DNA of 64,000 nt from Larimichthys crocea (GCF_000972845.2 NC_040011.1:27074379-27138378), one strand, 5' to 3'. Numbered from the stretch's first letter, positions 49,951 to 63,979 are shown. The notes: a model not told the origin generated them from the sequence alone. Translations and numbers: made by a program.

Positions 49951-52900
49951 TCAGTGGCCGCCGTCATCCCAAGCACAATCATTCTTCTGCTTGGCCAGCT
50001 TTCGAACAACTCTCTCCAGCTCTTTGCGAGACTTCTGCTCCTCCTCCAGAAACTGCTTCATCCACTTATTCTCCTGTAAAACATTTACAGTGACAGCATT
50101 TAAATGTTCTGTTCACAAAAACTTTACAGACGGACCTATATATCAGTAAGCCGATATAGTTTGGCATGCTTTATTTACTTTTTATTTCAAATAACGTTTT
50201 TTTTAATTTCCTCTTTAGTTTTACTTTTATAGTTTATCGTTTAATTGCAAATTAACTTTAACTCAAAGCTTTATCTAAAAAGGTTTTTTTAGGTTACATA
50301 AAATGAGTATTACACAGCTAAACCTACTGTGCCCAGCATGACAAAGATAAAGATAAATTAGCAATTAATATAGGGAACACGTGATCTGGTTTTAGTCCAT
50401 TTGGGGCAATATTTTACATGATGTATGTCAAATTATTGGCTTTGATGAAATTATAGCAAAAACATGAATATCAGAAAAAAGTTGAGATTGAGATTTTTGG
50501 AAAAAAAAAAATCAACATAAAAAAAGTTTGGCGATGGAGGTGATAATGAAGTTTCCGCTGAAGACGTGGTGAAGCTGGTGTTATGGCTCAGACACAAACA
50601 ATGAATGCTTAGTAACAGCTGCATCAGTGCAACTGGATTATGTAGACTTATGTAACTCCTGTAAAAGCAAACAAATCAAAGTAGAAGATGTCATTAAGCA
50701 TCCACAAAAATCTGAGTGAAAATAAATGTTCATAACCACATGGGGAAACCTCAGGAGTACTGGCACAGCTAAGCAATGTACTGCTGTGGATGGGGGTGAC
50801 ACAGTAAAATGTATTATAGGTACCTTAAATCTAAAAATCTATCACTTTAAGTGTATTTAGAATATTTTCTCTGCTTTACTTTTCTGTCAGACAGCTCTCA
50901 TTTATGCATCTATTTTAAGCTGCCAGACAGGACAAAAACAGTAATTTTACCAAAATATTCTTGGTTACTAGTTTGTTAATTGCATGATAAATGTCTGAGC
51001 AAAACTAAGCTGAATTCAAACCCAGAATCAGGAAAGTTTACAAAAACTTAAATGACAATATTTCAAATCTGGATTGAAACTAAATCCTAATACTTTTTAG
51101 ATGATTACTATTATGTACAAGACCCAAAATGACATAAGTTAGAAGGCTGTTGTGGATTTGGGTTTCCATTGGCTTTGTAGGTGAAGAGTCTAAATGTTCT
51201 CTCATTCATTGTTTGTGGGCCTGTACTGAAAGATTAAACAGAGTTTTTAAAAAAAACTAAAAGAAGAGTTTCGGAGAGAAGTTATTAATATGATCACAAA
51301 ATAGGTCATTTGCAAATGTTCCCTCATTCACTGAAAAACAAAACAAATTATTGCTCAAAACTGGAAAAAGATATTAGCCAAAATACATCAGCATTTGGAA
51401 AAAATGACACGCTATAAGGAAGTACAGTAAATGTTTATGAAGAAATCTGGAAACTATTCAATGTAGAGATAGTTATTCAAGATAAGAACTATAACTATGA
51501 CTGTAAAGCTTCTGAAATCTAGACTTGAATTTCATACTAGTAAAATACTACATGCTACACTTTACTTTTGTTTTGTATTGGTTTATTTTATTTTAATATG
51601 CAAATATTACGTAAAAAAATGTGTATGTAAAAAAAGAGAAAAATCAGTCAGTCAATCTTTCAACCACATTTTTAACGCCCCAAAACTATTAACAGGTCAA
51701 CACGTTAAGAAGTAGGTCACAGGACTGTCCCTGACACATTTACAAACATTTCACATATTGTGAAAACCACTGTGCGCATTTACCTTTTTCAGTTCATGAA
51801 CCTCGTCCTTTAAAGCATACACAGCATCAACCAGACTCCTGAAAGAAATACCAGGAAAATACAGTAAGCTCTGCACCACAATCAGTATTTTTTTCCTTTT
51901 CGTTTAAAACACAGTTTACTAACACGTTTGTTTATCTGGGTTATACTGGCTTCCAACTAAAAGGTCATATTGTGTGAAGATTTATGCCTCAACAGCATGA
52001 TTAGGATCAATATCACATTTCTGAATGTAATTACAGAGAAAATCAAGATCCAGATATAAATAATGGCAAATCCTGTTGCTGTGTTTGTCACCGTTACACA
52101 ACAAGGTAATAAAAGTCTATTTTCCAAAGTAATAACATGCATACTTTTCCTCAATAACCGTCTGCCCGTTGCTCTTCATCTCCTCCACAATGATCTTCTC
52201 CTCCTCTGGCAGAAGCACCTGAGGGACGCAATCTTTCCGTACTGCTGCATGCACATACACACACAAACACACACAAGTTAATGGGAACCCTTGAATCATG
52301 GCTTGCAATCTAAGAAGGTACTAAAGAAACTATTTGTGTCAACCGTTCTCAGACAAACACACACCTGCGGTGGTCTGGTGCAGGCTGGCCCCTGTGCAGT
52401 ATGCCTCAATCACCCTCAGTATCTGTGCATCCTCCTCCAGAGCGGCTGTGCCTGTCAAAATCAGACATTATCCATATCATCATCCTTATTAATACAAAGT
52501 TAAAAGCTTCATTCAGCAGATGGTGCACTCTTCTATATACACATGTAAAATAAATGGGCTGCAGAGGCCTCAGGTGGCACTATTGATTTCCTTGATGACT
52601 CAATGAGATGAAAGAACACTTTTAATTTTTACAAAATCCGTAGTTGTACATTTACTTCAGCTATAATTCCATATTTCTTGAGATCGCTGTAGGAACAGTG
52701 TCAAATCTTAGATGATTATGGAGACACTGACTTTTCACCTTGAGTTGTTTGTGTTTAGGAAAGCAGGCACCATTCTGATCATTACTATGGTAACCGAGGT
52801 CAGAGGATCTCACTCAACGGATATGTACATGCCATAGAAACCTCTAGAGTCAGATAACAAGGTCAGACCACGAAGGGCAAACATATTACCTTGTGTGTAG

Positions 52901-54911
52901 ACTAATAAACAATTGGCAAACATCTTATACTGTAGATTCATTGAGTAAAATCACTATTCATATCGACATACAGAGGAGCCTAAGAAGACAGCTTCTTCAG
53001 AATTGAGGCGGCATCATGCAACAAGTGTATTAATAAATCCTCTATTCTCCTTGATCAAGCTTCAATAAACTTTTCAGCATGAGGCATCTTGGACTCCCAT
53101 GCACTTTCTCTCCTTTGAACTGATTCCACAACATTAAGCAATCTCTTATATTTGATATTATATTAAGATAAAAGTCCTACTTTTCCTTGTTTGAACCTCG
53201 TCATCAGAGGGCTTCCTCTCTTTCTTCCTGTTGCCCTGCAGAAACTTCTTCATGGGCCTCGGGCTCTTGCTGGAGTCCTGTAGGAGCGCAACATTAAATT
53301 CAATACATGTCTCTCCACACAAGCACACACACTGCTACACACACCTGTAAAGCCAAGGCTCCAAACCAAACAGAAGGCAAGCTTACAAGGATGCGCATCC
53401 CTCATGAACAAACAACATCAAAAGAACAAAATTCCATCGACAAACAAGGCAGCAAGCGAGTGGTGATGACCAAATGAGCCGGCTAATCTGTCTGTGCTCA
53501 TAGAAAACCTGCCTAACGGGGCGATACAAACAAAAATCAAATCACATTTAGTAATTTTAATATAATATTTTCACGTTTTTTCCCCACTTATAACATAGAA
53601 CGCATCACTGACTTCAAACATTTCTGATTTACCTGTGGGATACAGTGTTTACAAAAGCCACAATGTGACCACAATATTTATTATATTCAATCAAGCCACA
53701 ATGATGTGGTTTTATGAATGAGAGACGAGATGGGAGATTTCTTTTGTCATTGTTGCGGAGCTGAGTTTAGTTTCCTCTCCTGAACACATTAAAAGGTGAG
53801 GTGTGATGAATAATTAGCTCACTATAAGTTAGCCCGTAACCATGACTAACTGTCTAGTTAGTGCAGACAGGTGGTGTGTCATCTTCTTAGAAAACCTCAC
53901 ATGACGTAAATTGCCCCACGCCCATAGCTGGAAGGGAGACGTTTCACCAAAGGTGCAAAAGGAAAATAGGTAGTAAACCAATTCATGGGGAAACTACTAC
54001 AGACTCCTAAAAGTCCCTCACAAGAATCAGAAGGAATAACTGACTGCCTCATGTCTCTTTGAACTGGCTCAAGGAATTCACATAAATGCATGTGCACAGC
54101 AGAAAGCACGTTTCCCTGAGTCAACCTGAGGTTCTTTCCTCCGATGGTTTGGTCCTCTGGAGGCTCATTGACAGTGGGAGGAGAGGTGACGGCGGGTTGT
54201 GTTCCAATAGCAATTCACCGCCACGCTGCGATTCTTTATGCAAAGATCGCTCACGCCATCGATCTGCTCGGAGCACACGAACAGCGTCTAATTCACAGTC
54301 TACACGTGTTCTGTGAGGTTTGCGTCACTCTAAAGCTGCAGAATCGTTTTTTTACGGCCGCTTGGGAGCAGAAATACTTTACAAGAAGCTTACAGACACA
54401 AGGCGCAGGCCTTAAAAGTTATTATGGCCAACATGTTAAACAACTGCAGCAGACACCTGAGAAGCTTAAGCATTTCATTTGGAATTTTGTTCAAAGCCAG
54501 CTGGTGAATAATGAATGTGGGTCGCTATGGCTGATAAAATAACACACCAGTACACATGAAAAACCACAAGACATCATTAAAACTATAACAGCATATTTGG
54601 GCTGCTGATCATTCAATCGTGCAAAAAAAAAGGGCTGAATGACTGTCGACTTGAGTGCACCGTGTCTAGATTTCCAAAAATAGCACCCCTTGTAGAAAGT
54701 AGTACTATTGCTGCATCAAAACATGTTTGTTTTTTTTAAACATAGCTGATACCTCACACAGTGAGTGACACATTGTCTCACTGCAGAGAATGGGGAGAAG
54801 AAAGAGAAAGAGCAGACACGCCAGGCTACAGAAAACAGGAAACCAACAGATGACAATGAGGGAGAAGTAAAGCAAACAGAGCAATGGCATGCCCGCTCAA
54901 CACTGGAGCAA

Positions 54912-54975
<64 letters not shown>

Positions 54976-57900
54976 AGATAGAAACACAGTGAGATCTAAA
55001 CCTTACCTTCATGATATAAGACATCCTCTACAGAAGGCAGGATGGAGAAAGAGAGAAAAAGGGGAAATGTGCATGAAAAATACAGTGAGCGAAGGATGTG
55101 ATGGAGAGTTAATGGTGAACATTTTTACACCCCCCTCTGTTATTCGCCTATTTTTTAGTTTAGGGTTATTACAACGTTTAAAAAAAAAAGGGAAGATATA
55201 AGGAGAAATGGGGAGATCGCCAGAGAGGTAGTTATGAAATCAGAGGACTACGCATGCCGAAAAAGACCCAGACAAGCTTGGTTGCTTCTATTCTCAAGAA
55301 TGAGTGTAGGAGTATGTGAGGATTTAGTGTTAACAAGTACAGAGGCAGAGTCATTTTTGGATTACGGGTTGTCAGAAAAGTGCTGAGGCACATGTTTACT
55401 GTAGATAGATATGTATTCAACAATAGAATGACTCGACTGCCCATCATAAGTGAAACTTTTAAAGTGTTAAAACTATAACCTCCCACGTGAACCACAGAGT
55501 GAGCACAAGGGAGAGAGAACACAAAAAACAATTACTGCTACAGTCAATGGTCTCCAGCGCCACTCACTCTGTGATTACTCAGAGCATAATCATACAGTGC
55601 CATCCTCCGCGCACGCACACACACACGCGCTACATTTAAACCTATTTATTTCACTGAATAATTAATAAGTCAGCCCACGCATTTTGCAAAATTACAATCT
55701 ATATATAGATATATATGTGAAAGTTTTTCTGTTGTTATCAGAGTATCAGAAGAACAGTTTAGGAGGCTGTGCCCACATATCACTATCATAAACATATAAA
55801 CTGTTACCATGGGGAAGATAAAAATCAAACGGAATATCCAGATCAGATTGGATCACTAGACTAAAATGTTTGTATGGCCACTTCATGTGTGTTATTCGTG
55901 TGTGTGCGTGGTGGAAAGTTTTGAAACCAGAGGTCAAGAAGTCTGAATGAAGTAGAGACAGGAACACAGGATGCAGGGGGACTTCTTGCGGTTTCTGACT
56001 AATAGTGTGTTTTAAGACTTGGTTAGCGGAGATGCATATCGAGCTTTGTGTAGGTTTGTTTGCACATCTAAACAAAATCTACAACCTCCTACCTCTTTGT
56101 AGCCAAGTGCAGCTGAGGGTTTGAGGGGGGGCGCAGGGCGAAGGCAGCTGAGAGACCAGGGCTTGCTGATCTTTGGTGGTTCCAGGGGGCCGCGACTGAC
56201 AGCGCTGAGGCTGCCCAGGTGGGACAGGTGAGTGGGGGTACCGACCATGCTCAGCGACTTGCCTTCCACAGCCTACATGGAGCAAACAAACACACACTCA
56301 GTCGACAGGAAGGAATACATTAAATGTGTAAAACCCACCGAAAGATGAGTCTAAAGTTTTTCACACTTCAGCATTTGCAGTTTTCACTTTTGCTATTGTT
56401 TTAACTGTATATGTGTGTGAGTGTGTGAGTGTGATTGTGTGTCCTGACCTTTGAGATTGTTCCTGCAGGGCTGCCACCTTTGGTAAAGGGCTGAAGGTGC
56501 TCTAGCCATTCCTGTAACTCCTGGGCATTACTGCAGAACACTGTAATACGGTCGATCATGCTTCCTGCCGCACACACACACACACAACACACGCATTTCT
56601 TTCAGGGAAAGTTACACATGGCTGACAAGAATTAACCAACGACACAACCACACAACAGGGTATGCAGGTGTCATTTGTAGATTGATGAAACCATGATGGA
56701 TCAAAATGCAGTAATGCTAAATTCCGCGTGAAGGTAACAAATACGTGATTAAAAACAAAATGGACAGTGTCAAACCTGGAGGATTACACAGTGTGAGGCC
56801 CATGAAGGTGATTTTTGTGGTGGAGACTTTAATACTTTAATATTAATACTTAATACTTTGAGATGAGATTATCAATTTAAGGTGTAATGTTTACTGGATT
56901 ATCTGGATGATATGCTTCATCTAATTTGTTTTCTAATGTGTAACAAATGTGTTCTTTCTAAGTAGGGCAAGTTTGATTATCTTTTACTGAGACAGCAGCA
57001 CGGATGTTTTACAAGGAGAAGGGCTGCCTCAGCAGCCAGAAAATGTTCAGTTTTCCAGCAAGCAAACGCTCGATCTAAGATTATTCATCTGGGTTACAAC
57101 TCATCGGTCATAATTTTATGCAGAGCTTCAGATGCAAACCTGTGATGTCAAAGGCATAGTGGGCAAGGTCTGCCTCCTCCATGTGTCTTGTTACTGTGGT
57201 GCCTGTCAACGGCAGTCTCCCCTGAATGGGACAAAAAAATAGGGGATATAGTTAGAGATATGTAGTACATCTTGATAGAAATGAAATAATCCCCCACAAA
57301 AAGGAACGTTTGTTGTACGGTGTACCTCACCTGATAAATAAAGCCACTCATCCGGGGACTAGCGGAGAGCATGACTAACATATTAGGGAAAAGCATTAGA
57401 TAGCGCTCCTCCTTTTCCTGCAAGGGAAAGATAAAGATTTGGTTGGAATGTGAATGCAGAGTTAATGCGTCCACACCAGCACATTTACAGTGATTTTGAT
57501 CAATCTGCATAGTTCCTGAAAATAAGTCTTCTATGACATGCAGAATCTGCAAGCACTATATGTCTGTATTACTACCGACCCATCTTGCAATTTTAACAAA
57601 AGTAAAATACAACTTATATATCAGCCTTGTGATTTAACCCATGTGACACCCTTCCACCATGTTTCATGAAACATGAAGTAGTTTTCCTTTTAATCTGCTG
57701 ACAGACCTGAAAATGGCACCAAGAGCATAGGTAATAAAGTATTGCAACACGTTGGCGGGTTGGTTGGTTTTCACTAGTAGTCAATGTTGTCTAATTTGTC
57801 AGTGAAAGGAAAGCAGCTGCAGCTGAACCCATTCCTTATGCTGTTTGTCAAAAAGCAAATTCTAGTTAATGTCCCACCCACAGATGCAAAACCATCATTC

Positions 57901-60900
57901 TAGCTGACAACAGTATATCTCATCTCAAGTGAGCAACTAGGTACTAGTTTGGCAAAGCTGTGGCATGAATGGAAAATAAGAAGGTTGAGTTCAAAACGCT
58001 TGGTGACTGGTATAGTGGTCGGAAAGTGGTTGACTGATTAAGAGAGGGTGAATCCAAATGTGTCTCTTGGGCTTCTTCCAACCACCGATTTAGTCCACCC
58101 CTACACAAAAACCACACAACAAAGAGGGGATGGCTTGTTTATGGTTTGTGTGGCCTACATAGGTTCCCGTTTTGATACTTTGAACGGGATACTGGATTAG
58201 CAAAAGAGAGCAGATTTTATCACGCACTGTGCGCATCGTAATAGTCAGATTTCGAATTAGTCAAACAAATGTCGAGCACTCGAGGCAACGCTTCCTCCAT
58301 ACCTACCTGCAACAAACACCACAGGCAACACACACAAAATGAAACATAAAGAGCTGATGGAAGACAGTGGAGGGACAAGATGATTATAGATTACGTTGCT
58401 CATGAAAGGAAAGAACAATGAAGAATCATGGTAAATGGAATAAAAAGCAGCACATGGATGTTCTCCTGAATATACACACATTTTTTTTTCCCTCTTTGAC
58501 TGAATAAAACTTCAGCCAAATCCCAACGAATTCATGTTACTTCTATTCATCCTGAACTGTGTGTCAAACCCGGCACATATCTCACCTCACTGGACCCATT
58601 TTTCACATGGACCTGGGACATGTACGCCACGTGACCAAGGCTCTTCATGCTGTCTCCTTCCCAGGCTCGCACTGGTTCTGATAAGATCTGGAGCTCCAGA
58701 TTCTTGCGCTTCCGTAGATCCTGGCACTGTGTCTATACAAACATACACACACAAATATATAGTTCAGACGATGGCGATGACAATTTATTTCATAATTCAC
58801 TACACATTGAGATACACACAGCGTCTTTGGCAAGATTGGGAAATAACTTTGCTATTCATTATTCATTTCTAGATGTGAAAGGAATTCAGTCAATGTCACA
58901 GAAAATCAAATATCTGATACACTGATTACAAAATTGGTGCTCAATTATTACTTTAACACGTTATCACGTTACTTTAACACGTTATCGCATCCAGGTCACA
59001 CTTGAAAAGGAGACTTTGATTAACATCTGTTATATATGTGCAATTTCAATTTTACTTTTAAGGTGTGTTTACATTTGCCAAAGGCCTTCATCATTTGTGT
59101 GCACATGGCAGGAGGCAATGTAATGTAATGGCATTTGTTTGCAGAGTACGCTCAAATTCAGATAAAATATTGATGGATCCCAGATTTGTGCGTCAAACAT
59201 TCATATGCATGGTTTAAGCATAGATTTGTGTGTACCCAGTGAGGAATTCACTGGGCATACCCAGTGAATCATTTGTCTAGTTACGTAAAGGGCATATGTA
59301 CTTCTGTTTACTGAACTTTTGTTGAAAAATGTGGTTTCCTGTCTTTTTCTTCTTTAGAATTTCTGAGTAATGGGCACCAGGGACTTATCCCACCCCCCAC
59401 AACTATGGTTATAGCTATAAAAAACATAACGATTTACTTCAGTATTTACAATGTATGCTTTTTTTTTTTCCTACTTCTTTGTCAGGAGTACATGGAGTAA
59501 CCTGCAACATAGTAGCAGAACATTTTCAGAACAGGTGGTAGGCAGGGGCTCTCCCTCTTTAAACAGTAAAAATGACAATGCAACATCACTCTCGTTTTCC
59601 ACTGCACATTATACAAAAGAGAATCTCTAGACGAAGCACTGCAGATGAGATTAAACTGGCATTTCTTAAACGCCTGCCCACCCAACCACACATTCAAAAC
59701 AGTCAAAGAAAAATGAGACTTGCAAATTACGATAGTCTATACCCTCTGTGATGTTTTTTTTTTCCCTGCTTTCCTGTGCAGCCCTGCTGAAGAGACACAT
59801 GTGAGTCACCTCATCTGTTCTTACTAGGAACTCGTACCTATACCGGGGAAATAGTGTCTCAGAGTGATGTTCACTCGTGTACATTGTGGTTGCTTGTTTC
59901 TTATCCAACTCTTCTTAAAATGGTATTTCGGTTCACACCCACTTGTAGGAACGACATGATCATCCAACATGCAGCTGGGAAAAAGCTCAGGCATTTAAAC
60001 ACACTTTTAGAGCTGTGCCTAATTATGAAATGCCGCATTACGTTACATTATAATTTGTGTGTGGCCCATCCACCGACAAAGGTGACACAATAGTAACTCT
60101 AAACAAATAGTGGAAAAAAGGTTTTCTCAGGAGAATAGCATAAATTCAATTAAAGTAAATTTATTTCATGCACAGTAAATTTACAATTCAATAATGAAGA
60201 ACAGACATGGGAGGCTTACAAGATGTTTTACACAAGCTTGTTTAGTTCTGATTAAAAAAAGAAGTCTAATCCCTGGTGGAGATATGGTGATATGGCATGA
60301 GTCTAGTTTGATTATGCAGAGCCCCCCCTGGGTGTCACAGACTTACCACTAGGCTCCTAAATGCTGCTGTTGCCTTTACAATGTCAGCATAGTCTGGGTG
60401 GGCTTCCTGCGGTGAAAGAACAATGCATCAGATCAACCAAAGAAGTCTATATCGAACTCAACGTCCTCATATTATTAAAGAGAGACATGTCTTTATATTA
60501 GGCATGCTGTGATACACAAAAGGAAGTCAGACATTGAGAATGAAAGAAATAGATTTCTTTTAGTCTATCTACTAACATACATTGTCAGACATCACGTCAT
60601 TTAGTTTTTGATGGTAAATTGAATAAAAAATTTATGTTTATGTTCTGCTGTACCTCTACATGTCTCTCCAGCTCCTGCAGCAGGGTGGGGTACTTGTCCA
60701 ATCTCATGAAGGGCTTACTGAGACTGGTGGTCAGGGTCAGGATCCCTGGAGTACTGGCTCCCTGACTCTCCATGAACTTGTCTAGTTCCTCACTGTTGAA
60801 CACACACAGACATACATTTTTTAGATTATTGCTGGAACAATAAAACCATTAATGTTGCCCAAAAGTGAATCTGATTGCATTGTAATAGATGAGGTTTCCC

Positions 60901-63900
60901 ATGTCATTTGAAGTACTCTCTAGATAAAATGCTGTCTGAATGATAAATATTAAAAATATAAATCTAAAATTATGATATATATCTGTGAGCCCAGATTATA
61001 CGCACACACACTGGGACTGGCAGAAACTTCATTTACAAACAATAACAATATTTTTTTATAATAATCATAAGTCAAATATGCTACATAGTGCAAGAGAGTC
61101 ATTAATCAAGCATTGTGTTATCTGTGTGGGTTAATTTAAGATAATTTAATCCAGTATGAGCTAAACTACTTAACTGTTTCTAAGTATGGGATCATGTTTA
61201 GCATAGATAATAGATTTGTTTCTGTAGTATAGTGTCATTGTCATATTTCTAGATAATACGTGTCAGATAAACAACTCTCTACAGAGGACTGGAAAATAAG
61301 TCTCATATGTATATCTGTATCTGACCAAGAACACTGTGGTGAAAACGTGCAGGGCGATAAAGGACCGGCAGGCAGATATAACAGCGTTAACCATTGCAGT
61401 AAAAAGGCAGCGCATATTTAGGTCAGCTTTTTTTTTTTTTTTTTTTTTTTTTACATTTGCTGGAACTGGACTGGGACATGTTCACTTCACTGCAAACCTG
61501 AAGGACCTGCTTCGAAAGTAACACCATTCATGATTTTCCATGATCTCTATGACCTAAGCGTCAATCCTACAGTACCCTGTAGCAGCAATACCATGTAACA
61601 TCGGGTAAATGTGAATGTCACAAAAGGCCGCCTGAAACTGAAATGCAAATGTGCTTACTGTGAAAAAAAAAAAGTGTCTTGCTTGCCTGTCAACATAACC
61701 ACAACTTCATATATCCTGTCAACAGTCGTCTTCCTGTGTGTAAATCAACTTAAACTGCAGCTCACAGTGCAGAACCAGACAAGCCACTTCTACAATGCAT
61801 CATTTAAACCGCACCATGGCCATTGTTCTATTTAACAGTGACTGTGATGCAGATTCATAAAAGGAGGTCAATTCTCATCTAGAATGATGCATTTTAAAAG
61901 TAACTGGACTGTAGTATAACGTTCAGCGCACAGGGACCGTACACCAGCTCAGACTGAGTTTAGCCTCGAATCGTATACATATGTGCTGTCTGCCATCGTG
62001 TGGTTCAAAGTTGAACTACAGCTCATCAGTAGAAAACAGCTACCGTGTGCTGTAACCACACAGCAGCGATCCATATAAACTTTTCTCAAACAAATGAAAC
62101 AAATACTGCGAAAACAATGGGTAAGTATGCAAAGTCTGGTGGTTAAACTGATACTAGTTTCTCAACCTTCTAAGGCTGGCACCTTCTGGTCTTTTTCTTG
62201 ATATGCTCTCGTGCAACCAAATCCTCAGTGATTGGATAATCACAAATTCTACTTTCACGATGAGAAAACACTTCTTATTCATTATATTTGATGGTGGGAA
62301 GAACATATGAAGACCTGATGAATTTTTTTAATTATTTTGAGTGAGTTTATTGTTAGAAGAAATATTATGGATGAAAACATTACTCAAATACATTTACACA
62401 ACAAATGTTCTCACAGAAACAAATCGCACAACTGAATGGAGACCGTTGTGCTGTGTGTGCATTTCACAAATGACTGCTTTCTTAATGTGGGCAAACTGTT
62501 GAAGCTAAATGACGGAGCCAAAAAGACAAATAAATAACACGAGTAGAAGGTTAGATGTTGGCAACGTGCTGCAGTGGTTTATGCTGCATTAGCTTTGTTA
62601 TTGTACGGGAGCCCAGTTTGCTCTGCAATCCTCACCAGTATGTGTGTGTGTGTGTGTGTGTTACTGCAAATTAATGTAAATTTACCTGATAGACATAGCT
62701 GTAAACTAACGGTAAATGGTCAAACTGCATGAAATCATTTGCTTGGCAACACTGTGTAATGGTGATAGCTTATGCACAATGCACTGTGGCCGATTAACCC
62801 AGAGATAACATGCAGACCCCCCCCCCTCAATCGACCAATCAGATGGTTGAAGAGTAGATAGATTTGTCTTTTCTCAGACTGTTTCATTTGAATACTTTTT
62901 ATGAGCCCAAAGAGGCAAAACTATACTGTATTGCACAAGAAAAAAAAAACTAAGGAGAAGTGAAACATTTTAGAATAAAGAAGAATGAAGAATATATTTT
63001 TCCCTCTTACTTTCTACCCAGGAAATCCACTGATAGCCCCTTCAACTCATCGTGTTGTTACCCCAACCCCAGGTTGGTTTATATTACAGTTTGAAGGATG
63101 TTTCAGAAAAAGTAAAAAGTTGTAACTTTTTGGATTATTCTTCCCATTTCTCAAAATACCTTCATGATTTCTTTACTGTGTTAGTGAAAGAATGTTTTGT
63201 GTGCAGGCACTGACCTGTGATCAGTGAGGATACAAACAGCTGAAGGGTGGCTGGAACAGTAAGCCAGGTACAGAGTCTTGATCTGACACATTAGGTTTAA
63301 ATAGCAGCCAGCCACTCGCTGCTGGCCCTCCGAGACTCTGCAAAGTCAGAGAGACGGAGACATGGTTAGACAGGTAAAAAGGTGAAATCTGTGACACACA
63401 TTGCTATAGGCCATTTTTTCAAAGCATACCATACATTCTAAAATGTATGAATGCATCTTACTTCCCCCAAGGCAGCCACAGCGCATGAAGGCAGTAAAGG
63501 ACGTGCAGAACTTTCCTATCAGTGTGTTCAAAGAAAATGTAAAATAAAAAAAATATATTGGGCTGTGTAGTTACTATGATGGAATACGAATTTCTTATTT
63601 TAAAAGAAGTTTTTACAAATTCTATCTATAGCATGAAGAAATGAAGAGGAAGTCATCTTTAAGAGGAAGTAACAGATTGCAAAAATATAATCAAGCACAG
63701 TATGCTTTGCGGATCACTTTGCAGTAATGTATTGTATGTGTGCGGTGTATGAAATGAGATACCGTGGCTTTCTGAATGCATTTGATCGTCTCTCTCAGCA
63801 CAAGCACAGTAGGTTCGGTTAAACATTGCACTCCATTGAGAGGGTTTTAATAAAAAGGTTTTCATGTGTACAGCATAACTCACTTGGTACAGTCCTCCAA

Positions 63901-63979
63901 AGCGACACACAGCGCCTGCTGGAAGGTGAGGATTTCCTCCAGGTTTCCACCAAGGGTGGCGCTGTCTGCACTGTTCAGC
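49951..63979 (-). CDS. arhgef6: Rac/Cdc42 guanine nucleotide exchange factor 6 (alpha-PIX), 3' part
   Basis: Cytoplasmic RhoGEF linking PAK kinases and GIT proteins at focal adhesions. Fifteen coding exons are visible in transcript order: 63884-63979, 63215-63337, 60654-60792, 60347-60406, 58586-58732, 57331-57417, 57140-57221, 56449-56564, 56093-56272, 55007-55027, 53181-53277, 52365-52451, 52145-52241, 51784-51838, 49951-50073. All phases join. The first four and part of the fifth encode most of the DH domain (signature [20 protein letters not shown]). The PH domain follows ([20 protein letters not shown] through [19 protein letters not shown]), then a Pro/Ser linker, the GIT-binding segment ([19 protein letters not shown]) and a C-terminal trimeric coiled coil ([20 protein letters not shown] on). 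The protein ends [10 protein letters not shown]. The CH and SH3 domains and the start of DH lie beyond the right edge. The [16 protein letters not shown] segment and the cd40lg neighbour favour arhgef6 over arhgef7. Confidence 0.95.
53278..55006 (-). other. arhgef6 intron with long (CA)n
   Basis: The intron is about 1.7 kb. A (CA)n run of roughly 28 units occupies 54915-54970, ending about 36 bp downstream of the microexon donor. The 132-codon plus-strand open frame at 54144-54542 has no recognised domain. Confidence 0.7.
54915..54970. repeat. (CA)n microsatellite, longest in the window
   Basis: An uninterrupted CA repeat of about 56 bases. On the transcribed strand it reads (TG)n, a known type of intronic splicing modifier. 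Confidence 0.95.
55007..55027 (-). other. arhgef6: 21 bp microexon of arhgef6
   Basis: Seven codons (RMSYIMK) with an acceptor ctgtag and donor gtaagg, phase 0 on both sides. It can be skipped without shifting the frame, and its residues continue the flanking motif SAALGYKE. It lies just beyond a long CA microsatellite in the following intron. Confidence 0.75.
57418..58585 (-). other. arhgef6 intron, no extra exon accepted
   Basis: 1.2 kb between the DH-PH exon and the next PH exon. A short frame at 58254-58312 (minus) resembles an exon only superficially. Nothing else is recognised. Confidence 0.65.
58733..60346 (-). other. arhgef6 intron
   Basis: 1.6 kb without a recognisable exon. A 21 bp near-perfect tandem repeat (actttaacacgttatc words) lies at about 58948-58988. 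Confidence 0.65.
60793..63214 (-). other. arhgef6 intron (2.4 kb)
   Basis: No exon is seen. It contains a 25-base T run (61428-61452) and a (TG)n microsatellite (62641-62661). The T run next to an otherwise featureless stretch could be a retroelement tail in antisense, but no body is recognised. Confidence 0.65.
63338..63883 (-). other. arhgef6 intron within the DH domain
   Basis: 546 bp between the first two visible exons. No exon or repeat is recognised. Confidence 0.65.

Noticed and set aside
54144..54542. 132-codon plus-strand open frame
   Set aside because: Lies in an arhgef6 intron, antisense, with no domain, signal or splice context.
54716..55201. Open frames rich in CV or TH repeats on both strands
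   Set aside because: They are translations of the (CA)n microsatellite, which has no stops in these frames.
55746..56075. 109-codon minus-strand open frame
   Set aside because: It is intronic read-through past the arhgef6 donor at 56092; no family resemblance.
58254..58312. Minus-strand stretch resembling a small extra arhgef6 exon ([16 protein letters not shown] then stop)
   Set aside because: It ends in a stop between two exons that already join in frame and match the PIX family; no known PIX exon has this sequence.
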